Assembly: GCF_033439725.1 (NCBI RefSeq)
Contig: NW_026944391.1
Coordinates: forward strand, 992,001-1,056,000
Length of the DNA: 64,000 bases
Source of the DNA: Neurospora tetraspora
Lineage: Eukaryota; Ascomycota; Sordariomycetes; Sordariales; Sordariaceae
Reading direction: 5' to 3'
Translations under genes and position numbers: made by a program
Shown: piece by piece, positions 47,696-59,472 of the stretch
Layout: the number at the start of each line of letters is the position of its first letter
Numbering within the stretch: position 1 is the stretch's first letter
The notes under the pieces: model-generated
Told to the model about the DNA's origin: nothing
The model's database searches: none
Seen by the model: the letters and a program-made list of their open reading frames with translations, nothing else

Positions 47696-50600
47696 AATCT
47701 GTTGCTTCCATCCGGCTTGCACTCTCCTCTTCAACACCGTCCAGCTGCACCCCAAAGTATCGGTATGCTCACCAAGCCGAGAGGATTCAAAGCTCCGGAT
47801 CAGTTGCGTCGACGCCGTCTTCTTCCTCGCCCCGTTCCCCGTCCTCCGTACAGCCATCATCAGACGCCGATGCGCTTCTGCCGCAGTCAACAAAGAGTAC
47901 AGGTAACAATGACCAGGCCGACAACAAGTCTCAAGGTCCGGATACAGACCCAACGCAACTCGATCCCACACTCGATCCCACACTCGATCCCACACTCGAT
48001 CCCACACTCGATCCCACACTCGATTTTGGCTCGCTGCGCTGCTATCGGGAAGGAGACCAATCTGCATCATCCATCCCAAAGGAGGCTGATACCGACCCCC
48101 GATCATTTGAGTGAGTGACCCTCATTCTCAATCTACTCGTTATTTATTTCAAGCCATAATTTTCTCACAATTACGGGTTAGTGTTGTCATGGTACCCGGC
48201 TTCAAGCTAGAATCTTACCATACGAATGACCAAGATACGGTTCTGGTCCGAGGTTGGCTTTTGGATTTGTTCACTTGGCTTTCTCCAAGCTCAAGACTTT
48301 TCTTCTACCACCATGAGCTGCAGAACATTCTCTTGGGATTGAAAAGTAGAGATTACATCCGTAACTGCAAATTGAAGCTGTTGCGTGATCTTTCAAACTT
48401 CCGGCATGATGTTGCCTCAAAAGTGAGTTATAGGGTTTCAAAACTCGGTGCGCAACTTGCTTATGTTGTTCACAGGGCCGCAAAATTATGTTCGTTTCAG
48501 ATGACCTTGGCGGGGTCTTCGTCAAAGATGTCAGTCGCTGCCCCTTTCCCTAACCCCAGATTGTTCTGCGCAATGGACACGACACTCATGAACCTCAAGG
48601 CCTTGGTTGCGGCAACTTATGACCTCTCTTCGTGGCATCACATTCTGGACATGAGTCGCATATTGGTATGAATTTATAGCACCCTTCCCAGTAGTGCTCA
48701 GGGTTGTATATCTGCTCATTCCATATTTTCCAGGTTTTTTATGGCTTCCCTCATCGGAGTTTCGACGATCTCGATATGCAAGATCGGCTGAATCGCTTTT
48801 TCTACGAATTAAAAAGTTCCCCACAAGTGAAGGACTGTCTTTCCATATCATCAGTGATGGCGCTTGCTGATGCCGTTACTGAGATCAACGGCTTGTTCGT
48901 CGAATCCAAAGTCCCGCTACGCAGTAGACTGCTCAGTGTGTTTGCAAACCCGGCTGCAGGTGGCATTCATGAGGTGGGTGAACTTGTGACCTGGCTTACA
49001 GGCTTCATCATGCTAATAAACAATCAATAGGTCTTTGATAGCTTCAGCGCATTGTCCGGGATTCCCCCAGAGATGCCGGTTGAGGAAGAAACAACGCGCC
49101 GTTCCCCAGGCCTTGTCCAAGAAGTGAAATTCTGTATTAAGAATTGTCCGTTGAGCCCACTATTTTCATTACTCACGCCCCCGCTCTCTAGCTCCCTCTC
49201 TATTGTATTATACTACAATGGGATTTCGTCTGAACAGACACCGGGATTTGCTCTCCTGTCGGTTCTTACACTATGATTGAGACTATGAAAATTATCATAT
49301 TCATATCCCCGCTGTTTTTCTTTTGCCGGCAGATGACAAAATTGTGCAGGCAGACACTAACAAATCCTTTACAGTTGAGCATGTAACACTAAGCCCGGCG
49401 CGCTTGGAGTGCGAGCGCATCCTCATATCGCTCGCTTCGCCCATCTTTCGATTATGCACCAAACCGCAACCTGATTTACCCATCCAACAAACCGACGAGT
49501 TCCAAACCTGGCTAGGGCCCGAAGGGCCACCCATATTATATGTCCATGGCATATGTGGTTCCGAACAGGCAGCGGAGCAGATATACTTCGCAGCTATTGA
49601 CCACTTTCGAGGAATGCGGCAACTTGGTCAAAATTACCAAGTGCTGTATTTCTCGTTCGATCAATGGGATGCTCGCCGTCAATCCATTACGAATTTGGTA
49701 TGCACTATTTGCGCCCAAATATATAGCATTTGCAGCGATAGCCAAGATCTGCGCACTATTCTCCTTGGCTTCAAGCATGGCTGGACCGAACGCCATCTTT
49801 TGCATTGTCTGTTGCGGTCTGGCTACAGTGAGGACGGCTACCCATTCCTCACCCGTTGTCGACAAATTACGCTTGTATTGGATCAGTTCGACCACTGCAC
49901 AGAGGGATCTCAGCTGGCCTTCCTCCAGTGGCTTCTTCAATTTCAGGATGTTCTCAAATGGAAAGTGGTATTGACAGCCGGCACGCCAATCACGATGCTG
50001 GAGAAACTTTCTGCAACATCTTACAACACCCTGGAACTCGCTAAACTAAAGGGCTTTTCAACTGATAGTTTGGATGCCACTTTCGAAAATGAATGGAAGC
50101 GCCTCATTCAGTGTCGACCGAGACTACGCCTGCAATCCAGGTATATCCAACAAGAGATTGACAAGGTCAAAGGGTTTTCCCCCGTCACAAGGCAACTTGT
50201 CCTTGAACAGGCAAGGAGTCGCCTTGAATGGCCTGATATATACTCACTCGGCGCTGAATTCAGCCCGATGGTGCACACTATCCCCGGTTTAGATGAAGAC
50301 ATGGCTCTCACCTTCTTACTGGACTCATCGTTTCGACGCGTCCCAGACCAAACGATGCTCAAACGACTCCTGAGTCTGCTGCTTTACACCACACGGCCCA
50401 TATCGATATGGGAGTTGGGAGAAGCGCTCCAGATAGCCCCCGCCCATGGCCGGACAACTTCAGTTCATGACGATCAAGACCCAATGAGACACGTTTTTTA
50501 CATGCAAGACCTCTTAGCGGGTATCATCAAGATTCAAAACAACGAGGTCACTATCGATCAGCGGCTTAGGAAGATCTTGGTCCCCAACCAATCCAGCCCA

Positions 50601-53600
50601 CGTCATTCCCCAAGTGAGTTACAGCATATCTGGGACGATATACCGCGAATCGCGCATCATGAGATTGCACGCACTTGTCTCCAATTCTTACTTGAGCTCG
50701 ACAATGATAACGATATCCAAAACGTCATACAGAAGGGGAGCAGGCCAGGGATGCTTATTGCGCAGGATCGCACAAACTTATGTTCCTACGCGTTGCAGGA
50801 ATGGCCTTATCACTTCGCTCAGGCTTCGAGTATCCAGCAGGCGGATTTATTTGAGGTTTTTGTCAAACCGCAGGAGCGCCTTATGACACAGTTGGCAGGC
50901 GGGTACTGGGCGCTGTCAAATCAGATAGTGAGGAGTGAATCTCGCCCCAAGACAATATACTCGGTATTCGCTGGGCTCGGCTTGGTCAACCTGATTGAAC
51001 CCCGAGATGCGGAAGATGCTTCACAAGGAATGGTGGAAGCAGCGTCGAGAGGTTTGGAGCGGACGGTGAGGTCTCTGCTCATAAACACCTATGGCGAGCC
51101 GACGCTCCTGGAAGGTCTTTTATCAGCAACAATCTCCGGAAACGAGAAATTTCTCCTTTACATGACTGAGAAAATTATTCTTCAAAGTAAAAGCCCGGCT
51201 CATATACCTTGGCCAGCGCGCCTTATGACGATAGCGGCAGAACTTGGCTACCCAACCCTTGCAGAAAAGCTACTCGAGATTGGTGTACCGCCCCCCGAAC
51301 TCAAAGTCTCGACACCACGAACAACCAGCTTGGATTTCCTACACGCCACACGCAACCGTCATGCGGAGACTCTGGAGGTCCTTACCAGACGATCATTACA
51401 GACTGAGTTGTCGGGGGACGCTTCGCGGTATGATCCTAGATTGCTCCATATTGCTGCACGACACGGCGACGAAAAAGCAATACTGTTTCTGGCTAATGTT
51501 GCTGGGCTTGACATAGAGTACAAGGCTGAGGAGCTAGTTCTTGGTGACATAGCTGGCACGCCCCTCTGTTGTGCATGTGAGCTTGAACAGCATCGAGCCG
51601 TGAAAGTATTGCTTGAACTCGGGGCAGATCCCACAGCGGGTATCTCTACCTCATCTACAACGCTCACCGCAACACCGATCACAATCCCCTCTAGCCTAGG
51701 CAACACTAAATGTGTTCAGCTTCTTCTGCAACATGGAGCCAACCCAAACATGGGCGGCCAAAAACCGCCTCTTGAAAACGCAGCTTTAAATGGGCATATC
51801 GAGACCTGCCGCTTGCTCCTCCAACATGAGGCTGACCCAAATAATCCCCTTCTCACGTCCCCAATCCTCATATCATTACTTAATGCCGAAGATTGTTCAC
51901 GCGGCGGTGACGCCACTGTTAGCGCTTTGTTCAGTTTGTTTCTGCAAAATGGAGCAAACGCAAATGCCCGTGACTGCTCAGGGTTGTCTATTCTTTCCCA
52001 TGTGGCGCAGCGCTTGAACGGTGCAGACCTGTGCCGGATCCTCCTTGAAAACGGTGCCGACTTGAACCTTGTCAACGATAAAGGATTATCACCTCTTCAC
52101 TTTGCAGCTGCGCACGGCAACGTTGACGTCGCTCAAGTTCTTCTGGACAACGGGGCAAAAGTCAACCAAAGAGCTGTCGCTGGCGACACCCCTTTATACT
52201 ATGCTCTGATCATGTCACCCAGTGGCGGTAAACGACTTACATATGTGGCTCGGTTGCTTCTGCGGCGGGGAGCGGATCCGAACCTTAGGCCGGTTAAGCA
52301 ATCTGGGGCGCCATTGATGGTTACAATTTGTCGTAGGATCCAGAAATTACGGCTCTTCTTTTGGAACACGGCGCCAAGGTTGACGAGGAATATTACACAC
52401 CGACTGGGCGTAACTCGAATCGTGGCACGACAGCCATATTTTTTGCCGTCCAATTAAATGATACAGAAAAAGCTATGTTGCTCGCTGAGCATGGAGCAGA
52501 TCTTAGACGTAAAGATGCCGATGGCTGCGGACTATTCCTTGTCCCTACGATCACCGACACACACCTGGCCTTACTTTCATCATACCTTCCCAGGCTCGAC
52601 CTAAACATGGTTGATTCTACCGGAGCGACGGTGTTGCATCTTGCGCACCGCATCAGCTTGAACCATGTCAAACGTCTCGTCAATATGGGCGCGACGATAA
52701 ACGTCCAAGACAATATGGGATATACGCCCCTTTGCCAGGTTGTTTATAGAGGCTTACTGGATAAGGCGGACTACTTGCTTCGAAAAGGAGCTGATCCAAA
52801 CATCAAGCCCAATCCTTTCACTAGTAACGGCATGCCTTTGATTCTAGCAGCAGATTCTATTGACATCAGAATGATGGAGCTTCTGCTAGAGCATGGTGCC
52901 GACAGCAATTCTACATTGAACGGCGTCAGCGGGACACCTTTGATAGCGGTAATGTTTGGGTTTGCCCGCGATGATATTCTCAACCATGATCGGGCTGAGG
53001 CCGCTGTTCGTTTGCTCCTCAAACACGGCTCCGATCCAAACGTTCAAGGAGGATACTTTGGTTCCCCCATTCACGCTGCGTCTCTGAATAGACCAGCAAG
53101 ATTCATCCAGCTCCTTCTCGACCATGGGGCGGAAGTAGATGCCAAAAGCTCGTGGGGCTGCCTGCCAATCCACTATGCGGCATTCGGTGGAATGGGCAAC
53201 TTCCAACAGATATTAGACGCTGGGGGTCGCGTTGATGTACGTGATAACCCGGGTCGAACGCCGCTACATTGGGCAGCCCAGGCAGGCTGCGCGAGGGTGG
53301 TTGAGCGTGTCCTCCAGCTTTCGCCTCATTTGATCAATGTCCGTGACGTCGATGGCTGGACACCATTGTGCTCGGCTGCTCTGGCTCCCAAAATCTTGTC
53401 TCAATATTTTAAACCCCCTGAGCCGGATGGGGTGGACCAGTTCGTGACGATTGAGATGCTCCTCAGTCATGATGCTGACAGATCCATCCGTGTCCCTATT
53501 GCTGGAGAGAGTTGTGACCCTCTTGCAATAGCGAAACTGTGCGGCGCACCCGACAAAGTCACGCAACTGCTCGAACGGGAAACCAGCAAGGTGTCAGACT

Positions 53601-54113
53601 AGAAAAATGCCGAAAAGACAACAATTGGTGGTAAACGCTTGTTCCCAAGGTCAGAAGCGTTCCCAAGGTCAGAAGCACAAGCGTCAGAACCTTGGTGCCA
53701 TTTTTGTCTCTGGGTAAGTTCCGGTCACCAATCTACCTGTTTTTCGTATATTGTCCGAGCCTTCAACATGGTCACCTTCCTGTGTCGTGAAGCTCGGAAG
53801 ACCCTATCACATGTACCATTTCTTTGCTGCTTAGCTGGGTTCTATAATACCTTTGTGCTAACCTAATTACCGGCAGGTTATACAAGGACTCGTATACCGG
53901 TGCAAAAGTTGCAGTGACGCTTTTGACCTCTGCTTCAAGTGTCAGCGTCACTCAAAAATCCTTCACCCACCAGATCACGAGTTCATCACCGAGGGCACTG
54001 AGTTCAAAGAGGAGTCAAAAGATTCGCGTGATGGGTCGTCGGACTCTTCCAGTGATTCGTCAAGCAGTACCGACTCGGATGACGGTGAGTACATATATAG
54101 GCAAGAGTACTAG
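47696..54113 (+). CDS. NLR-like protein: degenerate hydrolase, degenerate NACHT, ankyrin repeats, ZZ finger (frameshifted)
   Basis: Reconstructed exons: open from 47696 (true start unresolved) to 48110; 48182-48422; 48476-48529; 48600-48665; 48734-48973; 49031-about 49133; 49333 onward; ZZ exons about 53650-53713 and 53877-54113. Order: a Ser/Pro-rich leader with LDPT repeats; a DUF676/SERAC1-like alpha/beta hydrolase domain (VVMVPGF, FVSDDLGGVFVKD, FYGFPHRS); a NACHT region (VHGICGSEQ at 49542, LVLDQFDHC near 49870); a helical part; about 20 ankyrin repeats (51.0-53.6 kb); and a ZZ finger (CHFC, YRCKSC, FDLCFKC, H-x-n-H) with a Ser/Asp tail. The nucleophile Ser is Asp, and the P-loop GSGKS reads GSEQA. 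Such proteins are intracellular sensors for non-self recognition. The ankyrin region changes frame at about 52336 (one missing base by repeat register), so it may be a pseudogene or carry a sequence error. More exons may lie to 54597. Confidence 0.65.
47959..48024 (+). repeat. 12-bp coding minisatellite, 5 copies, encoding (LDPT)n
   Basis: Five exact copies of CTCGATCCCACA plus a half copy. In the NLR-like frame they read Leu-Asp-Pro-Thr. The 12-bp unit keeps the frame in any copy number. Confidence 0.95.
53641..53676 (+). repeat. 18-bp tandem duplication at the ZZ-finger exon
   Basis: Two exact copies of GTTCCCAAGGTCAGAAGC, read as FPRSEA in the ZZ frame. Each copy carries a possible AAG or CAG acceptor, which makes the exon border ambiguous. 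Confidence 0.85.
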
Positions 54114-55730
54114 TTAGGGTGCTCCGCGCTGAAGGTTTCCACGGCTTGTCTTCTTGTTCCGCGCAGTGTTTCCCGATTTGACGGCGTACAAACGGTTTGT
54201 TTTGTTGGCTTACATGTCTTTCTATGTTCACTTGTGTCAATCATGGCAAATACATTCCGTACCTTACCTACCTTTGCTGAAATTCTTGCTCTCACCGCCT
54301 TGCTTGTTCTCTCATTTACCACGGGCTGTTTTCACAGGAACTTTGCTCGGTCTCGGAAATAACCTAGGTTGTGTCGTCTGAATAAGGTGTTCCAAGCCGT
54401 TTCTGTGTCCGATGCAGCCTCTTTGCCTTTGATCCCTGCCATGCCTCCCTTGCCGCAACTTCCCATCCCTTTGTTCATCCCTTACCGCCGCCACTTCTTT
54501 GACTTCACCAACCAACCTATTCTTTACTCTGACGGCGCATACCACCAACAAGCTCAACAAGCTTATTGTGACGTCGGTCGTACAGGGCAGCGGTAGCTTA
54601 ACTCAACATCATCAAATCTGGCGCTGAGTTCTGGATGAGTTTTGCGTTATGAGAACAAGACCCTCCCTCGATGACTATTTAGCAAAGGGAACGATCCCTG
54701 GCCCCGTCAGTCCACATCGCCGCAAAAAGACCTCTCAGGTATGTGATGAAGGCCAAGTGGAGCCCAGAGTTGCGCTGGAGGCTTGGAAGACATGCTCAAC
54801 CCTTCCGCGTGCGTATTGCTTGTGCTCTTACTTTGGAGAGTGAACCGGAGAGATGGGACTAGCCGGCGTCGATATCAGATACAAGCAGAATGGCAACAGT
54901 CAGGGACGCGCAGCCTCGTCCTCATTTGCTTATTGGGAGCTTACCTACCGTCAGGGGAGCAACGGATCAAGGACGCGGGTTCGCCTAAGCCTAGAGGATG
55001 AGTCGACATTGCATTGAACCTTCGTCGGTAACATACTGAGTTCCAGGGATTGTATGTGGTAGTTCCTCTCACAAAATTCTTCAATCATCTTCTAAGTGTT
55101 TCAGCAGGTAATTGACCTTCTCATCATGCAGTTTTGGTTAGAAATCAGGAGTGGCCGTTGTGAGTGATTGTGAAGATGTTGTTGTCTGAAAAGTGGGTCG
55201 GGCTAAGATGTCTGAGACTTGGCCTCTCCGTCTGGGGCCTCTCCGTCTCCGTCAGGGGCCGTTCAATCCGGAGCCTCTGGGCTCAAGGTTCTTGTTCCAA
55301 CACTGGGTGGGCTCAGCCTGGTGGCGATGATGGTTAATATGTTGGGTTGATGTGTTCGAGTGTACGCTCCCTAGAATTAGTATGTATAGAACAACCCCAG
55401 TGCCTGTTCATAAGGAACCTGAGCCGAATCTTTTGTTAGCAAAGAGTGTCAATAAAGTATTTCGCGGTTTCGCCCTTTGCCTCACGAATTTACGAACTGC
55501 CTGCACGAACTTGCGCACATTCTTGCAGTAATCGTTGTCTGAGTTCGGGTTTGGCGACAGATTCTCAACCAGTATTGACGCGTTCACGCGGCTGTCATTA
55601 AAACATTTGCTTCTGTCACAGACACATTTGTGTGTGCCATCGAGGTGCATGGAGTCGTTCTGCTGATATTCGCACGCGTCAGTTAAATTTCGGTTTCCTG
55701 GCAAACTATTTCTACTTAGCGACCGGTTGT
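54114..55730. other. Region downstream of the NLR-like gene, possible extra exons
   Basis: A + strand frame ending at 54596 reads protein-like (IPYRRHFFDFTNQPILYSDG) and could be a last exon of the NLR-like gene through a GTGAGT donor at about 54086, but the join is not proven. Further on there are repeats of GGCCTCTCCGTCT near 55215-55250. A minus frame with Cys-rich KCVCDRSKC (55408-55704) is not convincing alone. Confidence 0.35.
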
Positions 55731-56075
55731 ATGGCTGGCACAGTTTGCAATCAGTTCCATTGTTCTTTGTTCAGTGGCGAAGACGACGATGTTTACTATG
55801 AACAAGGGGACATTTTGTCCGAGGCTTGGATCCATTTCGAGAACGCAAGATCGAAAGCTCACCCAGTCATCCAGGGCTATCTTTCTTGTCGTTCTGATTG
55901 GGACCAGTACTCCGCAGCCATCACCGTCGAACCAATGTTCACTGCTTTTTTAACCAAGCAACAGCCTCCTACTTCGGAGGAGCTGAAGCAGTTCCCCGGT
56001 CACATACGCCGCAGCCCGGTCAAATGGGCCGGAAAACAAAACATGGAAGGAAGAAAACAGAGATCAGCTTCTTGA
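55731..56075 (+). CDS. Hypothetical 114-aa protein
   Basis: An ATG-started frame (MAGTVCNQFHCSLFSGEDDD) of 114 aa. It has an acidic start, helical-looking middle (GDILSEAWIHFENARSKAHP) and basic end. No family recognised, no signal peptide, no supporting intron. It could be a remnant exon of a larger gene. Weak evidence. Confidence 0.25.
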   Translation: MAGTVCNQFHCSLFSGEDDDVYYEQGDILSEAWIHFENARSKAHPVIQGYLSCRSDWDQYSAAITVEPMFTAFLTKQQPPTSEELKQFPGHIRRSPVKWAGKQNMEGRKQRSAS

Positions 56076-57189
56076 GCTTGGGAAGGTGCGCTGTGCGCTT
56101 AGCAGGGAAGGTATAAAGACTTGGAATCTTGGGGCTTCTGTAGTTAGCTTTTCCTCCTAATCAACCACCACCTTATTCCCAAAACGACCCCCTCCTTGGC
56201 CATCTGCACCACAGTGGCTTTCAAGCTTCCTTCAACATTCCATGACCGGGCTCCCGGGGTATGCGGGTGGCGGCGGGTGGCGGCGGGTGGGGCTGCCCCT
56301 GGGCGCACCTCCTTTTCCAAACAGGGAAGTCGACCGCGAGCTTGCAGATGTTAGTGCACTATTTCTGGTACGGCAAGATTAGCGGCGATTTCGATAGCAA
56401 CACATCTCGTTGACAGACCCGCGATGCGGTGCCTAACATTCGCTTGAGGTCACTCTGCGATTCCGAACCACGAAGCTTATTCGTATGTGTATGAAGTGCT
56501 TTATTGGGTAGTGCAACTTGTATTTCCTTTAGTAAAGCTCAAATGGGTATCATCCTTGTCCTGTAAATGCCGTTAGTTTCTGTAGAGCCTCAATCCCCAG
56601 ATAGTGCACCTACCTAGCAAAAGTCGAACATTCATTTCGGTCCTTTCTGCCACCAATTGAACCATATGTACTCCCTGAGAATGACAGTCTTCCCCTGCTA
56701 TTCCAAGAGCAAGCCATGCTTGCTGGATATGTTTCCTTGGACAGTGGGGTTCTTCGATCCTTATTTCTCCTTCCCTTGATCAGGTATCTCTTGCCTTCTG
56801 TTTTTTCCCCCCTGAATCCCTACTCTTTCCCAAGCATCAACCACCGTGTGAAAGTGCTACCGCCACCCTATTAAAATGTCGCTAAGTTGTTGAAGCGAAG
56901 GCCCGCCTTCGGTTCAAAAAGGTCTGAGGTGAAAACAAAAGAGGGGCGGAAACGAGGAAGCGTTGCGCTTGCGAGTAACTGCCCGCTGGTGTTGATCGAA
57001 GATGAACTGTTGTCCAGTTTGTCGTGCGCCTGTCCTGCAGGTAGGTAGCTGGAAATTACGGGTCTGGTACGATCGATGGAAGTACGGAGGGTCGAATCTT
57101 GAGGTGGAAAGGGAACGGGGTCTTGCCATTCGTGAGAGGCGAGGCCTTGGCTGCTTTTCGGAAACGAGCAGGAAGGATCGCCGACCGGG
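56076..57189. other. Intergenic region
   Basis: Contains a GGGTGGCGGC repeat near 56262-56295 and no supported gene. Confidence 0.5.
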
Positions 57190-57536
57190 TCAGCGGTTTT
57201 GTTTCAGTTCTTCAAGCTGTTCGATCATCGCTCTTAGTCTTTCTAGCGTGACACCGTATGGGTTTCTGATGATCTCGGAGACTGAGGAAGCGTTCCGTTG
57301 GTTAGTACACCCGTAGCTGTCAACTTCAATTCATCAAGAGGGGTATGCCTACCAAACTCGCGTAGTTTGTCCTTATATGCGCTTGAAAAGTTTTTGTTAT
57401 CTTCCCAAGGAATCTTGCTGTCGAATTCCGTAACAATGAGATAGCGGAGTCCACCTCGAATACCTCCAATCACGACGTCTAATAATCCCTTGATCTCGAG
57501 TACCTCTAGACTCTGATCCTGGTTACCAGCACCCAT
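57190..57536 (-). CDS. Hypothetical 91-aa helical protein with one intron
   Basis: Exons 57353-57536 and 57190-57281 join in phase. The intron has a GTAGGC donor, a TACTAAC branch site and a CTCAG acceptor, which is good evidence for a real gene on this strand. The product starts MGAGNQDQSLEVLEIKGLLD in a good start context, has a hydrophobic segment (KGLLDVVIGGIRGGLRYLIV), then YKDKLREFVSEIIRNPYG and a C-terminal coiled-coil-like helix (LERLRAMIEQLEELKQNR). MG at the start may allow myristoylation, though position 5-7 is not ideal. I do not recognise the family. The upstream minus frames (57540-58100) could be additional exons, but no clear join was found. Confidence 0.5.
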
Positions 57537-59379
57537 CTTGAGCTAGAACACTCCCAAAGCAGTCTATGTTCCGTGACCGAACGGGAAAGGAATAAGTGGT
57601 AGGTAATTCGTTGCTTGCTCGGACTGCTAAGTAAGTAGTGTAGAGGAGCGCCGGTGAAACTCCAGGTAAGCATTTTGGGATCTCGAGCGTATTTTCGATG
57701 GCTCTTATGGCGAAGTGGAGGGCAGTTGAAGCGCTCGCGACCGCCGTCATTCAAACATCAGCCAGCAACAATGAAGCATTCGAAGGCGTCAAGGAAATGA
57801 TCGGAACCGTGGTGATTCTTGTTCTGTTTGTTGCGTACAAGCGCGCGACCAGCGCTTCTTCTTCAAAGAATCCAAGAAGACATGGAGACATTGTGGGCGA
57901 CTCATTGCTTCGATTGCTCAAGTGATGAGAGTTCTCGGGGATTCGACTCGCTGCGGGAGGGGCAGAGGGCAGTGATCGAATACAAAGAACAAAGGCGGGA
58001 ATTGAGCGCCAACAACAACAACGCTGACCTTGGGTCAGCAGTCGCGCTGTTGGGTCAACAATGGATGATGAACCGAGCGTTTCCATCGTAGACATCTGCC
58101 ATCCGAAAAGTGCAGCTATTCACCAAAGTGAGGATTTATCAGGATAAGGAAGGGTCTCAAACTAGGTGGAAACCAATAAGGGGATTGCGCCATCGTCAGT
58201 GGTTTCCAAATCTGAAGTGTCACTCTCAAAACTTGAGATCGACGGCCTTTACGGTCAGTGCAGGCAGTCTTTGCGCTGTGTGATTCGGATTCAAAGACCT
58301 TTGCCGCCATGTCCGTTGCTCCCGTCTCCCTTGATTGTGGGTGCTGTTGGTAACTTGATCACATTCCAGCACCTGATCAAAGGAGACCTCACTCCACCTA
58401 TCGATCTAGGTATTGCAATATTATCCGACGACTTCCAGTGCTCTCCTTTTGTTACAACTTCCAGAAGTGGCACCTATCCATGACCCAATGACTCATGTGT
58501 ATAGGGCGTTGAACATCTTCAGGAGGTGAATCGAACGCTTGTGGACTGCTCCATCTTTCATCAAACTACGTGTTTGTTTGCTTCCTATGCTTCACACCTC
58601 TAGATATCTTTACAATGACCGGAAACCAGAGAGCCGTCTCAGATGATGGTGCAGTTTCTGATTCACGAGCTAGTCGGTTCTCAGTACGTTTGGTTCTTGC
58701 ATTCGGCGTGAATGATTAAGGTCACTGGGGCAAGCAGCTTTGTGGTGAGAAATCCGGACGCAGCGCTCCGACCCCTCAGGACGTTTGTGTCCGAATCTGT
58801 AACCAACAAGAGCCGAAATGGCAACCAACAGCTTGAAGGGAGCACAAGTACTGGGCCATAGGACGCGCTCAAAGCCCCTCTGCTTGGAACCACCCTCCCT
58901 CCACGCACCATGATGCACCCAGATTGACGTACGTCCCAGGTAAAACCATATCCTGAGGACGACGACATCTGCCCACAGATTGTCCGCTCGGCTTGGTCAC
59001 ACCCTTCATTACAAGAGGTCGTCAAATTCGGCTTCGAATACGGATCTTAACCCTGCTGGCGTGGACCTCAATGGTGATAAGACCCGTTATCTCACCATTA
59101 GCGCCGTACATATTTGGGCCAGTTTTGCATGGGTTTCCGAAAGTATTTTGTACAAGTAGCGATAGAGAGTGCCATGCCTATATTACCGTACTAACAGACT
59201 ACAACCTGGTTCCTTTCACCCCTATGTGCTTTGTGGGTCCTTATCACGCATGTCGGTGTGACTGAACTGTGATTGGTTTGTTGGTTTGTGTGGGGGCTCA
59301 TTGGAAAGTACGTCATCATTCATTCGCTCTGTGTTCACAAGGGAGGATCACGTGCTCTATCTTTCAGGGTGAGCCCACT

Positions 59380-59472
59380 GATAAGATAGGAGGCGATAAG
59401 AAAGAGTGTGATAGGAAGACGGGATATGCTACGATAAGATAAGTAGAAAGTTTGATAAAAAACAATGCGATA
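59380..59472 (+). promoter_or_regulatory. Cluster of GATA motifs
   Basis: Nine GATA cores, most as GATAAG or GATAGG, occur in 93 bp on the + strand, with one more in reverse at about 59357. GATAAG is bound by fungal GATA factors (nitrogen regulator Nit2/AreA, light regulators, siderophore repressor). It is a candidate regulatory element, or a degenerate repeat with no function. Confidence 0.35.

Noticed and set aside
47681-48106. 141-codon minus-strand frame with WDRV repeats
   Set aside because: Opposite strand of the LDPT minisatellite; the + strand frame is supported by a phase-matched intron into the hydrolase domain.
52290-52336. 44-nt intron to explain the ankyrin frame change
   Set aside because: Too short, weak GTTAAG donor, no branch site, and it would delete most of an ankyrin repeat.
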